Shown one piece after another: positions 1 to 8,312 of a stretch of DNA of 64,000 nt (positions are counted from its first letter, which is position 1; each line of letters begins with the position of its first letter). The notes beneath the pieces were generated by a model. The model had not been told where the DNA came from. It did no database searches and worked only from the letters and a program-made list of their open reading frames with translations. The position numbers were made by a program, and so were the translations under genes. Source of the stretch: Paenibacillus glycanilyticus (GTDB lineage: Bacteria; Bacillota; Bacilli; Paenibacillales; Paenibacillaceae); NCBI RefSeq assembly GCF_030161375.1, contig NZ_BSSQ01000006.1, positions 1 to 64,000 on the forward strand, in the 5' to 3' direction.

Positions 1-37
1 CCGGGTCTCGAGGGTTCGAATCCCTTCCTCTCTGCCA
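1..37 (+). tRNA. tRNA 3' part, probably tRNA-Ser (partial)
   Basis: Only the T arm (GAGGG, TTCGAAT loop, CCCTT), the 3' acceptor strand and GCCA are inside the window. Discriminator G73 and what looks like the end of a long variable arm fit serine. In Bacillus tRNA arrays Ser commonly precedes Glu-Val-Met-Asp-Phe-Thr, the order seen here. The anticodon is outside the window, so the identity is an inference. Confidence 0.6.
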
Positions 38-60
38 TATAACTTTTCTATTTACATTAA

Positions 61-135
61 GGCCCGTTGGTCAAGGGGTTAAGACACCTCCCTTTCACGG
101 AGGTAACAGGGGTTCGAATCCCCTACGGGTCACCA
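61..135 (+). tRNA. tRNA-Glu (UUC)
   Basis: Complete cloverleaf: acceptor GGCCCGT pairs with ACGGGTC, anticodon loop CTTTCAC gives UUC, and CCA is encoded. Confidence 0.97.
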
Positions 136-155
136 ATATTTATCCTATCACATTT

Positions 156-231
156 GGAAGCTTAGCTCAGCTGGGAGAGCATCTGCCTTACAAGCAGAGG
201 GTCGGGGGTTCGATCCCCTCAGCTTCCACCA
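156..231 (+). tRNA. tRNA-Val (UAC)
   Basis: Acceptor GGAAGCT pairs with AGCTTCC. The anticodon stem TCTGC/GCAGA encloses CTTACAA, giving UAC. CCA is encoded. Confidence 0.97.
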
Positions 232-247
232 TATTTTATTTAATTGA

Positions 248-324
248 CGCGGGGTGGAGCAGCTCGGTAGCTCGTCGGGCTCATAACCCGAAGGCCGCAG
301 GTTCAAATCCTGCCCCCGCAACCA
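248..324 (+). tRNA. initiator tRNA-fMet (CAU)
   Basis: Anticodon CAU. The first acceptor position is C1 opposite A72 (unpaired), and the anticodon stem carries consecutive G-C pairs (CGGGC/GCCCG). Both are initiator hallmarks, so I call it formyl-Met rather than elongator Met. CCA is encoded. Confidence 0.95.
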
Positions 325-361
325 AAACTTTATCTTCGGTGTTTTACCGAGAATTCGATGT

Positions 362-438
362 GGAGCTGTGGTGTAGAGGCCTAACATGCCTGCCTGTCAC
401 GCAGGAGACCGCGGGTTCGAATCCCGTCAGCTCCGCCA
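362..438 (+). tRNA. tRNA-Asp (GUC)
   Basis: Acceptor GGAGCTG pairs with CAGCTCC, anticodon GUC, discriminator G73, CCA encoded. Confidence 0.97.
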
Positions 439-454
439 TTTTCATCAAACATCA

Positions 455-530
<76 letters not shown>

Positions 531-556
531 TGTTAGATGGTGGAATTTAATATTGT

Positions 557-632
<76 letters not shown>

Positions 633-683
633 TTGTTTTTTTGTAGGGATAGCAAGATGGGCAACAGTCCAAAATAAGAATAT

Positions 684-759
<76 letters not shown>

Positions 760-767
760 TGTTTTTT

Positions 768-851
768 GGAGGGTTAGCGAAGTGGCCAAACGCGGGAGAC
801 TGTAAATCTCTTCCTAACGGTTCGGTGGTTCGAATCCATCACCCTCCACCA
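768..851 (+). tRNA. tRNA-Tyr (GUA)
   Basis: 84 nt with a long variable arm (class II), anticodon GUA, acceptor GGAGGGT pairing with ACCCTCC, CCA encoded. Confidence 0.96.
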
Positions 852-860
852 TTTTATTGA

Positions 861-933
861 GAGCCATTAGCTCAGTTGGTAGAGCACCTGACTTTTAATC
901 AGGGTGTCGTAGGTTCGAGTCCTACATGGCTCA
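861..933 (+). tRNA. tRNA-Lys (UUU), CCA not encoded
   Basis: Acceptor GAGCCAT pairs with ATGGCTC and the anticodon is UUU. After discriminator A the sequence continues CTTTG instead of CCA. Every other 3' end visible in this array encodes CCA, so this transcript needs CCA added by the tRNA nucleotidyltransferase. Confidence 0.95.
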
Positions 934-946
934 CTTTGTTTTTTTT

Positions 947-1032
947 GCGGTTGTGGTGGAATGGCAGACACGCTATCTTGAGGGGGTAGTGGGCGTATGC
1001 TCGTGGAGGTTCGAGTCCTCTCAACCGCACCA
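947..1032 (+). tRNA. tRNA-Leu (GAG)
   Basis: Class II tRNA of 86 nt. The anticodon stem CTATC/GGTAG encloses TTGAGGG, giving GAG. CCA is encoded. Confidence 0.94.
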
Positions 1033-1044
1033 TATATGTAATAT

Positions 1045-1131
1045 GCGGTCATGGCGGAATTGGCAGACGCGCTAGATTCAGGTTCTAGTGTCAGCAATGA
1101 CGTGGAGGTTCGAGTCCTCTTGACCGCACCA
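1045..1131 (+). tRNA. tRNA-Leu (CAG)
   Basis: Class II tRNA of 87 nt. The anticodon stem CTAGA/TCTAG encloses TTCAGGT, giving CAG. CCA is encoded. Acceptor and T arm closely resemble the preceding tRNA-Leu. Confidence 0.95.
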
Positions 1132-1135
1132 TTAT

Positions 1136-1210
1136 GCGGAAGTGGCTCAGCGGTAGAGCATCGCCTTGCCAAGGCGAGGGTCGCGGGTTCGATTCCCGTC
1201 TTCCGCTCCA
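1136..1210 (+). tRNA. tRNA-Gly (GCC)
   Basis: Acceptor GCGGAAG pairs with CTTCCGC, anticodon GCC, discriminator U, CCA encoded. Only 4 nt separate it from the preceding tRNA. Confidence 0.97.
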
Positions 1211-1233
1211 TTATTTTTACTAGATTTGAACCA

Positions 1234-1310
1234 CGGGATGTAGCTCAGCTTGGTAGAGCACCTGGTTTGGGACCAGGGGGTCGCATGTTCAAATCGTGTC
1301 ATCCCGACCA
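1234..1310 (+). tRNA. tRNA-Pro (UGG)
   Basis: Acceptor CGGGATG pairs with CATCCCG, anticodon UGG, CCA encoded. Last member of the array. Confidence 0.97.
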
Positions 1311-1339
1311 CTACTTAATTAAATGAAACACTCGTATGA

Positions 1340-1367
1340 CCACATCCAATCTTGGATGTGGTTTTTT
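1340..1367 (+). terminator. intrinsic terminator of the tRNA array
   Basis: A perfect 10-bp inverted repeat (CCACATCCAA / TTGGATGTGG) is followed by six T. It lies 30 nt after the last tRNA and before the next gene's ribosome binding site. Confidence 0.9.
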
Positions 1368-1455
1368 ATTTGCCAAGATGAAGAAATCATTAACGGCAGG
1401 ATATACACGTCATGCATCGAATAATAAGATGTCACATATTTGAAGTGAGGTGGTC

Positions 1456-3219
1456 GTGTTGCTTCGTTGGAAATCAGGCATCTTGTCTATGCTGCGCAAT
1501 CGGTTTCTTTTCTCCTCTCTTCGCAAGCGAATTATGGTGCTTCTTACTATTGGGTTTGCCGGCTGCGCGATCTTGATGGCATCCGTCTCTTATAATGCGA
1601 TTTATACGATGCAACATGATAAGATCAAGACTTCCATGGCTTTTGATCTGTACCAACAGACGACTAAGCTTAATCAGATGTACAATAACATGCTACAGGT
1701 TACTCAGCAGATGACGCCGGAAGGTACGGTTGGTCACCTGATGGAATCCTATATTTCTACTGAGGATATTTATAGTCAGCGGCTTCTCTCTCGCGATATT
1801 TCCTATAATATTGGTTTAATTACTTTCTCTAATCCGGCGATGCAGCTGGTTATGTATTATAATCCCTCAAGTGGACATGCTTCGTATTCGAACTTGCCGC
1901 TTCGTACAGATTTTACTCTACAATCTCTGCCGAATGTCGCTTCTACGGGGGAGTTAAACTATCAGTCGCCTCATAGGTCGTTATGCCGATTTAGCGATGA
2001 CTTGGTTATGTCGGTTACCAGGGAAGTTGAATTCTACGATGGAACAAAGCTGATCGTTTATGTGGAATCCAAGACCGACATATCGGCAGATATGAATTCG
2101 CTTACAGAAAACTTGAATATGCCTTATTCGCTAGTATTTACGGATTCGGCGGGGGTTGTTACTTATAGCAGCAGCGAAGCTGCTTATAAGCCGGGGCACC
2201 AACTGCTTCTAGAAGGGCAATCGGGTACGACGGATGATTATGTATGGAACCGTATGACAGGCGATTACGGAAACGATCTGACGCTGCTCCTGCCGGTATC
2301 CTATTATAATCACGAGCTTTACACTTGGAAAAATCATATGTATTGGATTGTTGCGATTGCGCTCTTGATGATGTTCCTGCTCACGATCGTATTGCGGAGG
2401 CTTATTAACCGGCCGTTTCTTCTGGTTGAGAAGGAAATGAGGACATTTGGCAAAGGTTATATGGGCACTAGGCAATATCATACGGGCATTGACGAGTTTG
2501 ACCGGTTATTTGATCAGTTTAATATGATGAAGCGGCAAATTCAGCAGCTGATCATTGATGTGGAGCAGAAGGAAAAACGCCGGCATCAGCTTGAAATCGA
2601 AAAGCTTGCGTATCAGATCAACCCTCATTTTCTAATGAATACGCTAAATTCGGTACGCTGGATGGCCGCCATGCACAAGCAGGAGGAAATCGAGAGATTT
2701 GTCTCCTCGTTAATTATTCTGCTCAACTATAATTTGGGCAAATCAAAGGAAACAGCTACTTTCAGGGCCGAAATACAAGTGATGCGTACGTATTTGGAGC
2801 TGCAGCAGATGCGTCATGATTTTGAGGTGGAGCTAGCTATTACGGAAGGGTCGTACCTCGATAGCCCGGTTGCAAGGTTCATCCTGCAGCCTATCGTAGA
2901 AAATGCGGTGTGCCACGGCCTTGATGATAACGGCAAGCTGGAAATAAGCGTACTGCCGGATGAGTCCGCGCAAATGGTCTGTATTACAATTCGCGACGAT
3001 GGCAAGGGCTTAAGTCAGGAAACGCTGGATTTGCTGCAGCGGGATACACCGGATCAGCAACAGACGGGATGGGGAATCGGATTGCGGTATGTTCGTTCCA
3101 TGCTGGATTCCTTTTATGGAAATAAGGCTCGCATGAAGATTGAAAGCACTCCAAATCAGGGAACAACGGTTACGTTAAACCTTCCTTTTCTTGAAATCCG
3201 AAAGGAGAGAGCCATGTGA
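1456..3219 (+). CDS. YesM-type sensor histidine kinase
   Basis: Membrane sensor kinase of the YesM/His_kinase (LytS-like) class, partner of the regulator that follows. There is a short cytoplasmic N-terminus, a membrane segment near residues 25-46, a roughly 240-residue extracellular sensor region, and a second membrane segment near 293-315. A HAMP-like stretch leads to the phosphoacceptor region with INPHFLMNTLN (His about 391) and an ATPase domain with VENAVCHG, DDGKGL and GIGLRYV. The start is uncertain: GAGGTGG at 1447-1453 suits GTG 1456 or TTG 1459 better than the upstream GTG 1450, and ATG 1489 is also possible. The stop overlaps the next start by 4 nt, so the pair is translationally coupled. 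The adjacent sugar transporter genes suggest it senses an extracellular saccharide; the ligand is unknown. Confidence 0.93.
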   Translation: MLLRWKSGILSMLRNRFLFSSLRKRIMVLLTIGFAGCAILMASVSYNAIYTMQHDKIKTSMAFDLYQQTTKLNQMYNNMLQVTQQMTPEGTVGHLMESYISTEDIYSQRLLSRDISYNIGLITFSNPAMQLVMYYNPSSGHASYSNLPLRTDFTLQSLPNVASTGELNYQSPHRSLCRFSDDLVMSVTREVEFYDGTKLIVYVESKTDISADMNSLTENLNMPYSLVFTDSAGVVTYSSSEAAYKPGHQLLLEGQSGTTDDYVWNRMTGDYGNDLTLLLPVSYYNHELYTWKNHMYWIVAIALLMMFLLTIVLRRLINRPFLLVEKEMRTFGKGYMGTRQYHTGIDEFDRLFDQFNMMKRQIQQLIIDVEQKEKRRHQLEIEKLAYQINPHFLMNTLNSVRWMAAMHKQEEIERFVSSLIILLNYNLGKSKETATFRAEIQVMRTYLELQQMRHDFEVELAITEGSYLDSPVARFILQPIVENAVCHGLDDNGKLEISVLPDESAQMVCITIRDDGKGLSQETLDLLQRDTPDQQQTGWGIGLRYVRSMLDSFYGNKARMKIESTPNQGTTVTLNLPFLEIRKERAM

Positions 3220-4292
3220 TTCGCGTATTGATCGTGGACGACGATAAGCTTGCACGTAAAGGACTAATCTCGATTATGCCTTGGGCAAATCATGATATGG
3301 TCGTGGTTGGAGAAGCAGCCAATGGCGCCAAGGCGCTTGAGTTTATGGAGCGGCATCAGGTGGATCTCATGTTCGTGGATCTCTCTATGCCCGTGATGTC
3401 GGGGATGGAGCTGCTGCAGGTTACGCGTCAAAGGTATCCGGACCTGCGAACGGTTATTTTATCGTTCCATGAAGAATTCGAAAATGTACAGACGGCTTAT
3501 CGCATGGGAGTACTCGATTATATTTCCAAGGTGCGACTGGAATCGGAAGACGATGAGCAAATTTTGAGACGGATCGAGCAGCAGATGACCGGAGAGCTGC
3601 AGCAGCGTACAGCTGCCTCTCCATCCGCGGTAATCGAATCTGCACCTGCTGTCGAAGAAAATCTCCATACGCAAGGAGAAGAAGAGTGGAACAGGCTGGA
3701 GCAGGAGTGGCGCTCTAACTATTGGCTCTTCAATGAATCGGTATTCCAGCGGTTGTGTAAGCAAACGATCGAAACAAAGATATCCTTCCGCCGTCTGGAA
3801 GGGTTGTTCATACGCGTATTGTCCCAGCTTGAGAATGAGCTGGCACTTGCTGCAGTTCCTAGATCCGGCGAAGATGACATCCGCTTAGCGGTAGAATGGA
3901 TGCGGGATTACAGGAAGCGCGTGTATGCGCAGGTCGCGGCATCCGCTAATTTCACAAATACGACGACCAGCATTCTCAAAGCCGTTCTCTTTATTCGCGA
4001 GCAGGCTTCGAATGCTTTGCATGCCGAGGACGTGGCCGACCACGTACACATGAGCCGAAGTTATTTCAGCCAATGCTTCAAGAAGCTTACGGGTTCAACC
4101 TATAACGATTATTTGAAGCAAGAGCGGATAAGATCGGCAGAACGCCTATTGTGCGAGACGAATCAATCCATCGCTTGGGTTGCACATGCCGTAGGCTATA
4201 ACGACTCCAAATACTTTTCCCAGCTTTTCTATGAACAGACCCGGTTATTGCCTTCCGAGTTCCGTGCCCAATTCCTCAAGGGGGAAGAATGA
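3216..4292 (+). CDS. YesN-type response regulator, AraC family
   Basis: DNA-binding partner of the kinase upstream. A receiver domain (residues about 1-120) has the acidic pocket DDD at 8-10 and phospho-acceptor Asp55 in FVDLSMPV. A poorly conserved linker of about 120 residues follows. The last 100 residues hold two AraC helix-turn-helix motifs (AEDVADHVHMSRSYFSQ and SIAWVAHAVGYNDSKYFS). The start is GTG 3216, overlapping the kinase stop as GTGA, with AAAGGAGAG 8 nt upstream. Regulators of this type usually activate an adjacent sugar-importer operon, here most likely 4471-8073. Confidence 0.94.
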   Translation: MIRVLIVDDDKLARKGLISIMPWANHDMVVVGEAANGAKALEFMERHQVDLMFVDLSMPVMSGMELLQVTRQRYPDLRTVILSFHEEFENVQTAYRMGVLDYISKVRLESEDDEQILRRIEQQMTGELQQRTAASPSAVIESAPAVEENLHTQGEEEWNRLEQEWRSNYWLFNESVFQRLCKQTIETKISFRRLEGLFIRVLSQLENELALAAVPRSGEDDIRLAVEWMRDYRKRVYAQVAASANFTNTTTSILKAVLFIREQASNALHAEDVADHVHMSRSYFSQCFKKLTGSTYNDYLKQERIRSAERLLCETNQSIAWVAHAVGYNDSKYFSQLFYEQTRLLPSEFRAQFLKGEE

Positions 4293-4368
4293 TCGCAATT
4301 GAGCGAACAATTATCTAACCTTGCGTCGCGATCTGCCGTAAAACACGGCACATCTGTCTGACTTTTTT

Positions 4369-4422
4369 TAAGCGCTTTCATTGTACAATGAGGAGGCAAG
4401 AAACAAAAGTAAGCGCTTTCTC
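4369..4422 (+). promoter_or_regulatory. two cre-like palindromes upstream of the binding-protein gene
   Basis: TTAAGCGCTTTCAT (4369-4382) and GTAAGCGCTTTCTC (4409-4422) share the AAGCGCTTTC core of CcpA catabolite-responsive elements, with one or two mismatches at the outer positions. Between them lies a TACAAT (4384-4389) that could be a -10 box; no convincing -35 is visible. An operator overlapping or just downstream of the promoter would imply repression by preferred sugars. A weak stem (TGCCGT/ACGGCA, 4334-4350) precedes them. Confidence 0.5.
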
Positions 4423-4470
4423 GAATGGGGTCGCTTCTATTGAGCAGTAAGAACTTTTAGGAGGGGTTAG

Positions 4471-6201
4471 ATGAAAAAGAATGTGGCATTGCTGCTTTCC
4501 ACTGCGTTACTTGGTGCAAGCTTAACAGCATGTTCGTCCTCAAATGATTCATCAAACAATTCATCGAACAATTCGAATGCTTCTTCAAGTCCTGCAACAA
4601 GTTCCGAAAGCCCGGCATTGTCGGGAGACGATTTGGCTTTCTCCAAATTTGAGAAGCCCGTTGATGTTCACATCGGCATGGTAGTGGACCCGACGGACAA
4701 AACGCTTCCGGAAGGCGACAGTGTCAGCAACAACCAATACACGCGTTACCTGAAGGAAAAGTACAACATTAACGTCATTGTGGATTGGACGGCTGCTACG
4801 GGTAACGACTTCAAACAGAAAGTCAGCCTGACAATCGCATCGGGCAAACTGCCTGACGGCATGGTGGTGGACGACCGTTCCTTTATGACGAAAGCGGCAA
4901 GCTCGGGCCTGCTGTACGATATCGGCGATCTATTTGATCAATACGCCTCCAAGCAGGTTAAAGATATTATGGCAAGTACAGAAGGACGCGCGCTGGAAAA
5001 TGCCAGCTACAAAGGCAAAATGGTCTCGCTTCCGAACATTACGGTTGATACCGACGGCGTTCACGTTATGTGGATCCGCAAGGATTGGCTGGATAAGCTC
5101 AGTTTGCCTGTACCGAAGACGCTGGCGGAGCTTGAGACAACCGCTAAAGCGTTTATGGATAACAAGCTGGGCGGGGACAAAACGATTGGCATAGCCGGCC
5201 CATCCAAAAACTCGTTCCCTTATTCCACGTTCCTCGTTTCTTCCAACAATATGGCTGGATTTGACCCGATCTTCGGCGCGATGGATGCTTATCCGGGCTA
5301 CTGGCTCGACAATGGCGACGGTACGGTATCGTACGGTACAACATCGGACAATACGAAGAAAACATTGGCTTTGCTGGCTGATTGGTACAAAAAAGGACTT
5401 ATCGACCCTGAGGTGGGTACACGCGATAACACGGGTGATCCGATTAACGCGAACCAGACGGGTATTTTCTTCGGACCATGGTGGGCAGGCGGTTACGGCA
5501 ACGGGGATTCCTTCAAGAACGACCCGACGGCCAACTGGCAGGCTTATCCGGTCTACTCCGATGACGGCAAATGGAATACGCATATGAAAACAACGGGCAG
5601 CACGTACACCGTTATCAGCAAAAATGCCAAACCGGACGTTGTTAAAGCTATTCTGATCATGAACAATGCCCTTGTACGCGATGAAGCAACCTTCGACCTG
5701 TCCGTTGCGGTGGGCTGGTATCCGCTCCGTAACGTAATGGCTGCGGCGAACGAAACGGAATACGAGTATACCGAGTTGACGAAAGTGCTGAAAGGCGAGT
5801 CGGAACCTGAAACTTATAACGTACCGAACAGCTTGTACAAACTGATGTATGCCGATGCGAAAAAAGTAAGAGATGTCGTTAAACCGCCGTATGACGAACT
5901 GGGCGTAACTAATTACAGCACGGCTAACTTCGGCGACTTCCAGCGGCTCTATTCTCTCTTGATTGGTGACCGTCCTTTTGCAACAACTCCAATCGACAAA
6001 AAGGTTTACAGCGTGACTTACAACCAGACCCCAACGATGGAAACCAAATGGGCGAACCTGAAGAAGATGGAAGACGAGACCGTTCTGAAGATCATCCTTG
6101 GCCAAGCGTCGATTGACTCCTTCGACAAGTTCGTGAAGGACTGGAAGTCGCAAGGCGGAGATGAGATCACGGCGGAAGTTGCAGAACTCTTGAAGAAATA
6201 A
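4471..6201 (+). CDS. LplA/YtcQ-type extracellular solute-binding lipoprotein
   Basis: Membrane-tethered substrate receptor of a CUT1-like ABC importer, 576 residues, as usual for the LplA group, which is larger than classic maltose-binding proteins. The signal peptide ends in a lipobox (LGASLTAC) with Cys21 as lipidation site. A Ser/Asn-rich linker to about residue 50 follows, then the substrate-binding fold with aromatic-rich motifs (FFGPWWAGGYG, VGWYPLRN). Start ATG 4471 has GGAGGGG 8 nt upstream. The two permeases follow in the same direction. No ATPase is encoded here, which is typical for Firmicutes that share a MsmX-type ATPase. The substrate is probably an oligosaccharide; this is inferred. 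Confidence 0.9.
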   Translation: MKKNVALLLSTALLGASLTACSSSNDSSNNSSNNSNASSSPATSSESPALSGDDLAFSKFEKPVDVHIGMVVDPTDKTLPEGDSVSNNQYTRYLKEKYNINVIVDWTAATGNDFKQKVSLTIASGKLPDGMVVDDRSFMTKAASSGLLYDIGDLFDQYASKQVKDIMASTEGRALENASYKGKMVSLPNITVDTDGVHVMWIRKDWLDKLSLPVPKTLAELETTAKAFMDNKLGGDKTIGIAGPSKNSFPYSTFLVSSNNMAGFDPIFGAMDAYPGYWLDNGDGTVSYGTTSDNTKKTLALLADWYKKGLIDPEVGTRDNTGDPINANQTGIFFGPWWAGGYGNGDSFKNDPTANWQAYPVYSDDGKWNTHMKTTGSTYTVISKNAKPDVVKAILIMNNALVRDEATFDLSVAVGWYPLRNVMAAANETEYEYTELTKVLKGESEPETYNVPNSLYKLMYADAKKVRDVVKPPYDELGVTNYSTANFGDFQRLYSLLIGDRPFATTPIDKKVYSVTYNQTPTMETKWANLKKMEDETVLKIILGQASIDSFDKFVKDWKSQGGDEITAEVAELLKK

Positions 6202-6210
6202 GGATAGGTT

Positions 6211-6245
6211 AAGCTTGCGGAAGGCATCTTGCCTTCCGCAAGCTT
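6211..6245 (+). other. stable stem-loop between binding protein and permease genes
   Basis: A perfect 15-bp inverted repeat with a 5-nt loop (ATCTT) starts 9 nt after the binding-protein stop. No T-run follows, so it should not be a full terminator. Such hairpins commonly protect the upstream mRNA or attenuate, giving more binding protein than permease. Confidence 0.8.
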
Positions 6246-6279
6246 TCCAATCTCACGCAAGCGACAGGAGGTTAGCCGT

Positions 6280-7170
6280 ATGAGGAAATTAGGCCTTCAG
6301 AAGCATTATTATTTGATGCTGCTGCCGGGTATGGTCTGGCTTGTTATGTTTAGCATTGTGCCTATGTTTGGGATTCTGATGGCATTTCAGAATTATAATC
6401 CGGGGATGGGGCTATTCAAATCCGAGTGGGTTGGACTCGAAAACTTCAAGTATATGTTTCAGCTTAATGACAGCAAGACCGTAATCACGAACACTTTAAT
6501 AATTGCCGTGGGCAAAATCGTGCTTAATCTGATCGTTCCGCTTGTCTTCGCTATTCTGCTTAACGAGCTTCGTAACTTGCGTTACAAGAAGCTGGTTCAG
6601 ACGGTAGTTTACTTGCCGCACTTTCTGTCGTGGGTTATCATGTCCACCATTGTTATCGGAATCTTCGGCTATTATGGCGTTGTAAATACAGTCTTCGGTT
6701 ATTTCGGAGTAGATCCACAGCTGTTTATGGCGGATGCGGGGATCTTCCGGCAGCTGATCGTCGGCACGGATGTGTGGAAGGAATTCGGCTATAACGCGAT
6801 CATCTATCTGGCTGCGCTGACGGGCGTTAATCCTAACCTATACGAAGCAGCGGCGATTGACGGGGCTAACCGCTGGCAGCTGGTTCGGCATGTCACGTTG
6901 CCGGCGCTGATAACGACGGTTGTTCTGTTAGGGGTATTAAGTCTTGGCAGCGTGCTTAACGCCGGCTTCGATCAAGTCTATAACTTGTACAACCCATTGG
7001 TTTATTCCACCGGTGATATTCTCGATACTTGGGTCTACAGGCTAGGCTTGCAGAATCTTCAGTTCTCGCTGGCGACCGCGGCAGGTTTGTTCAAGTCGGT
7101 CATTAGCTTTGTGCTGATTTATGTCTCCTATCGTCTTGCCTACCGTTATGCCGATTACACGATTTTCTAA
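6280..7170 (+). CDS. LplB-type ABC sugar permease
   Basis: Inner-membrane subunit of the importer served by 4471-6201. Six hydrophobic segments are visible, starting with YYLMLLPGMVWLVMFSIVP near residue 10. The EAA loop that contacts the ATPase reads YEAAAIDGANRWQLVRHVTLP. I place the start at ATG 6280, where GGAGG lies about 9 nt upstream. The longer open frame starts inside the intergenic hairpin and has no ribosome binding site. The next permease follows after 15 nt. Confidence 0.93.
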   Translation: MRKLGLQKHYYLMLLPGMVWLVMFSIVPMFGILMAFQNYNPGMGLFKSEWVGLENFKYMFQLNDSKTVITNTLIIAVGKIVLNLIVPLVFAILLNELRNLRYKKLVQTVVYLPHFLSWVIMSTIVIGIFGYYGVVNTVFGYFGVDPQLFMADAGIFRQLIVGTDVWKEFGYNAIIYLAALTGVNPNLYEAAAIDGANRWQLVRHVTLPALITTVVLLGVLSLGSVLNAGFDQVYNLYNPLVYSTGDILDTWVYRLGLQNLQFSLATAAGLFKSVISFVLIYVSYRLAYRYADYTIF

Positions 7171-7185
7171 GAGGAGGACGCTGCT

Positions 7186-8073
7186 GTGGTCAGAAATACA
7201 ACATTAGGTTCACGGGCGTTTGATATTGCGAATATCATCCTCCTCGCGCTGCTCGTCATCAGTTGCGTATACCCGCTGTGGTATACCTTCTGTGTATCCA
7301 TTTCCGAAAAATCCGCCGCTAACGCGGGTTTGGTAACGATCTATCCAATCGGCTTCTCCTTGACGCCGTACAAAGAAATTATTAACGACAGCATGTTCTT
7401 CAACGCCTTTTGGATTTCGATCCAGCGTACCGTACTTGGCACGGGCTTTGCCTTGCTGATTACCGTATTAATGGCTTACCCGCTCGCTCGGCCGAAAAAA
7501 GAATTCAAAACGCGCAATATGTTTATGTGGATCCTAGTCTTCTGCATGTTGTTTAGCGGCGGCCTAATCCCTTGGTATCTGACCATTCAGAACTATCACT
7601 TGATTGATTCAATCTGGGCGTTAGTGCTTGGCGGCGGCGTACCGGTATTCGACGTTATCCTCATCATGAACTTCTTCCGCAATCTGCCCAAAGAGCTAAA
7701 TGAAGCGGCGGTTGTTGACGGAGCGGGACCATGGTCGGTACTGTTCCGGGTATATATCCCGTGTTCAATCCCCGTGCTGGCCGCGGTTGCCCTGTTCATT
7801 AGCGTCTATCACTGGAACGAGTTCTTTAATGGTTTGGTGTTAAGCAACACCCAATCCAGCTATCCGCTTCAAACTTATATCCAGCAGCTTGTCGTCAACA
7901 TTCCGGTCGGCACGAACTTAACGCCGGAGCAATACAAGAAGCTGTCGGAGTTGTCTAACCGGACGCTGAACTCGGCTAAGGTATTTATCGCGATGGTACC
8001 GATGCTTGTCGTATATCCGTTCTTGCAAAAATATTTCGTATCCGGCATTATGCTCGGAGCGGTGAAGGAGTAA
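7186..8073 (+). CDS. LplC/YtcP-type ABC sugar permease
   Basis: Second membrane subunit of the importer, 295 residues with about six membrane segments. The EAA loop reads LNEAAVVDGAGPWSVLFRVYIP, and the C-terminus has the family's typical end (FVSGIMLGAVKE). The start is GTG 7186, with GAGGAGG overlapping the end of the previous gene. It closes the transporter operon; a strong terminator lies about 80 nt downstream. Confidence 0.93.
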   Translation: MVRNTTLGSRAFDIANIILLALLVISCVYPLWYTFCVSISEKSAANAGLVTIYPIGFSLTPYKEIINDSMFFNAFWISIQRTVLGTGFALLITVLMAYPLARPKKEFKTRNMFMWILVFCMLFSGGLIPWYLTIQNYHLIDSIWALVLGGGVPVFDVILIMNFFRNLPKELNEAAVVDGAGPWSVLFRVYIPCSIPVLAAVALFISVYHWNEFFNGLVLSNTQSSYPLQTYIQQLVVNIPVGTNLTPEQYKKLSELSNRTLNSAKVFIAMVPMLVVYPFLQKYFVSGIMLGAVKE

Positions 8074-8150
8074 CGCCGAAGAGGTTGTCTCAAAAGGTGA
8101 TCGCTCACTGTAAAGATGGCTCGCATAGGTAAATAGAAACGTATTTTATG

Positions 8151-8193
8151 AAAACAGCACTGCAGGGGGTTACCCTTGCAGTGCTGTTTTTGC
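8151..8193 (+). terminator. intrinsic terminator after the sugar-importer operon
   Basis: A perfect 14-bp stem (AAAACAGCACTGCA with TGCAGTGCTGTTTT) carries a C/G-rich loop and ends in a T-run. It separates the transporter operon from the amidohydrolase pair. Confidence 0.9.
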
Positions 8194-8312
8194 TCTTGCT
8201 GCACCTCTCCGCGGAGCAAAATAGTACCATTGGCAATGTAGACAGGAGAGTCAATTGATCGGAGAATAGACAGTAATAACAATTGTAGCGAATAGGGAGG
8301 AGTGAGAGGCTG

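Noticed and set aside
640..683. Possible small RNA or degenerate tRNA between the two tRNA-Thr genes
   Set aside because: No cloverleaf or stable stem could be drawn in the spacer.
867..1326. Open frames across the tRNA array, with repeated RTRTST-like translations on the minus strand
   Set aside because: They arise from conserved T-arm sequences of tRNA genes and are not proteins.
4930..6153. 407-codon open frame on the minus strand, opposite the binding-protein gene
   Set aside because: Antisense shadow of a well-supported lipoprotein gene. The translation is Arg/Val-rich, resembles no family I know, and has no ribosome binding site.
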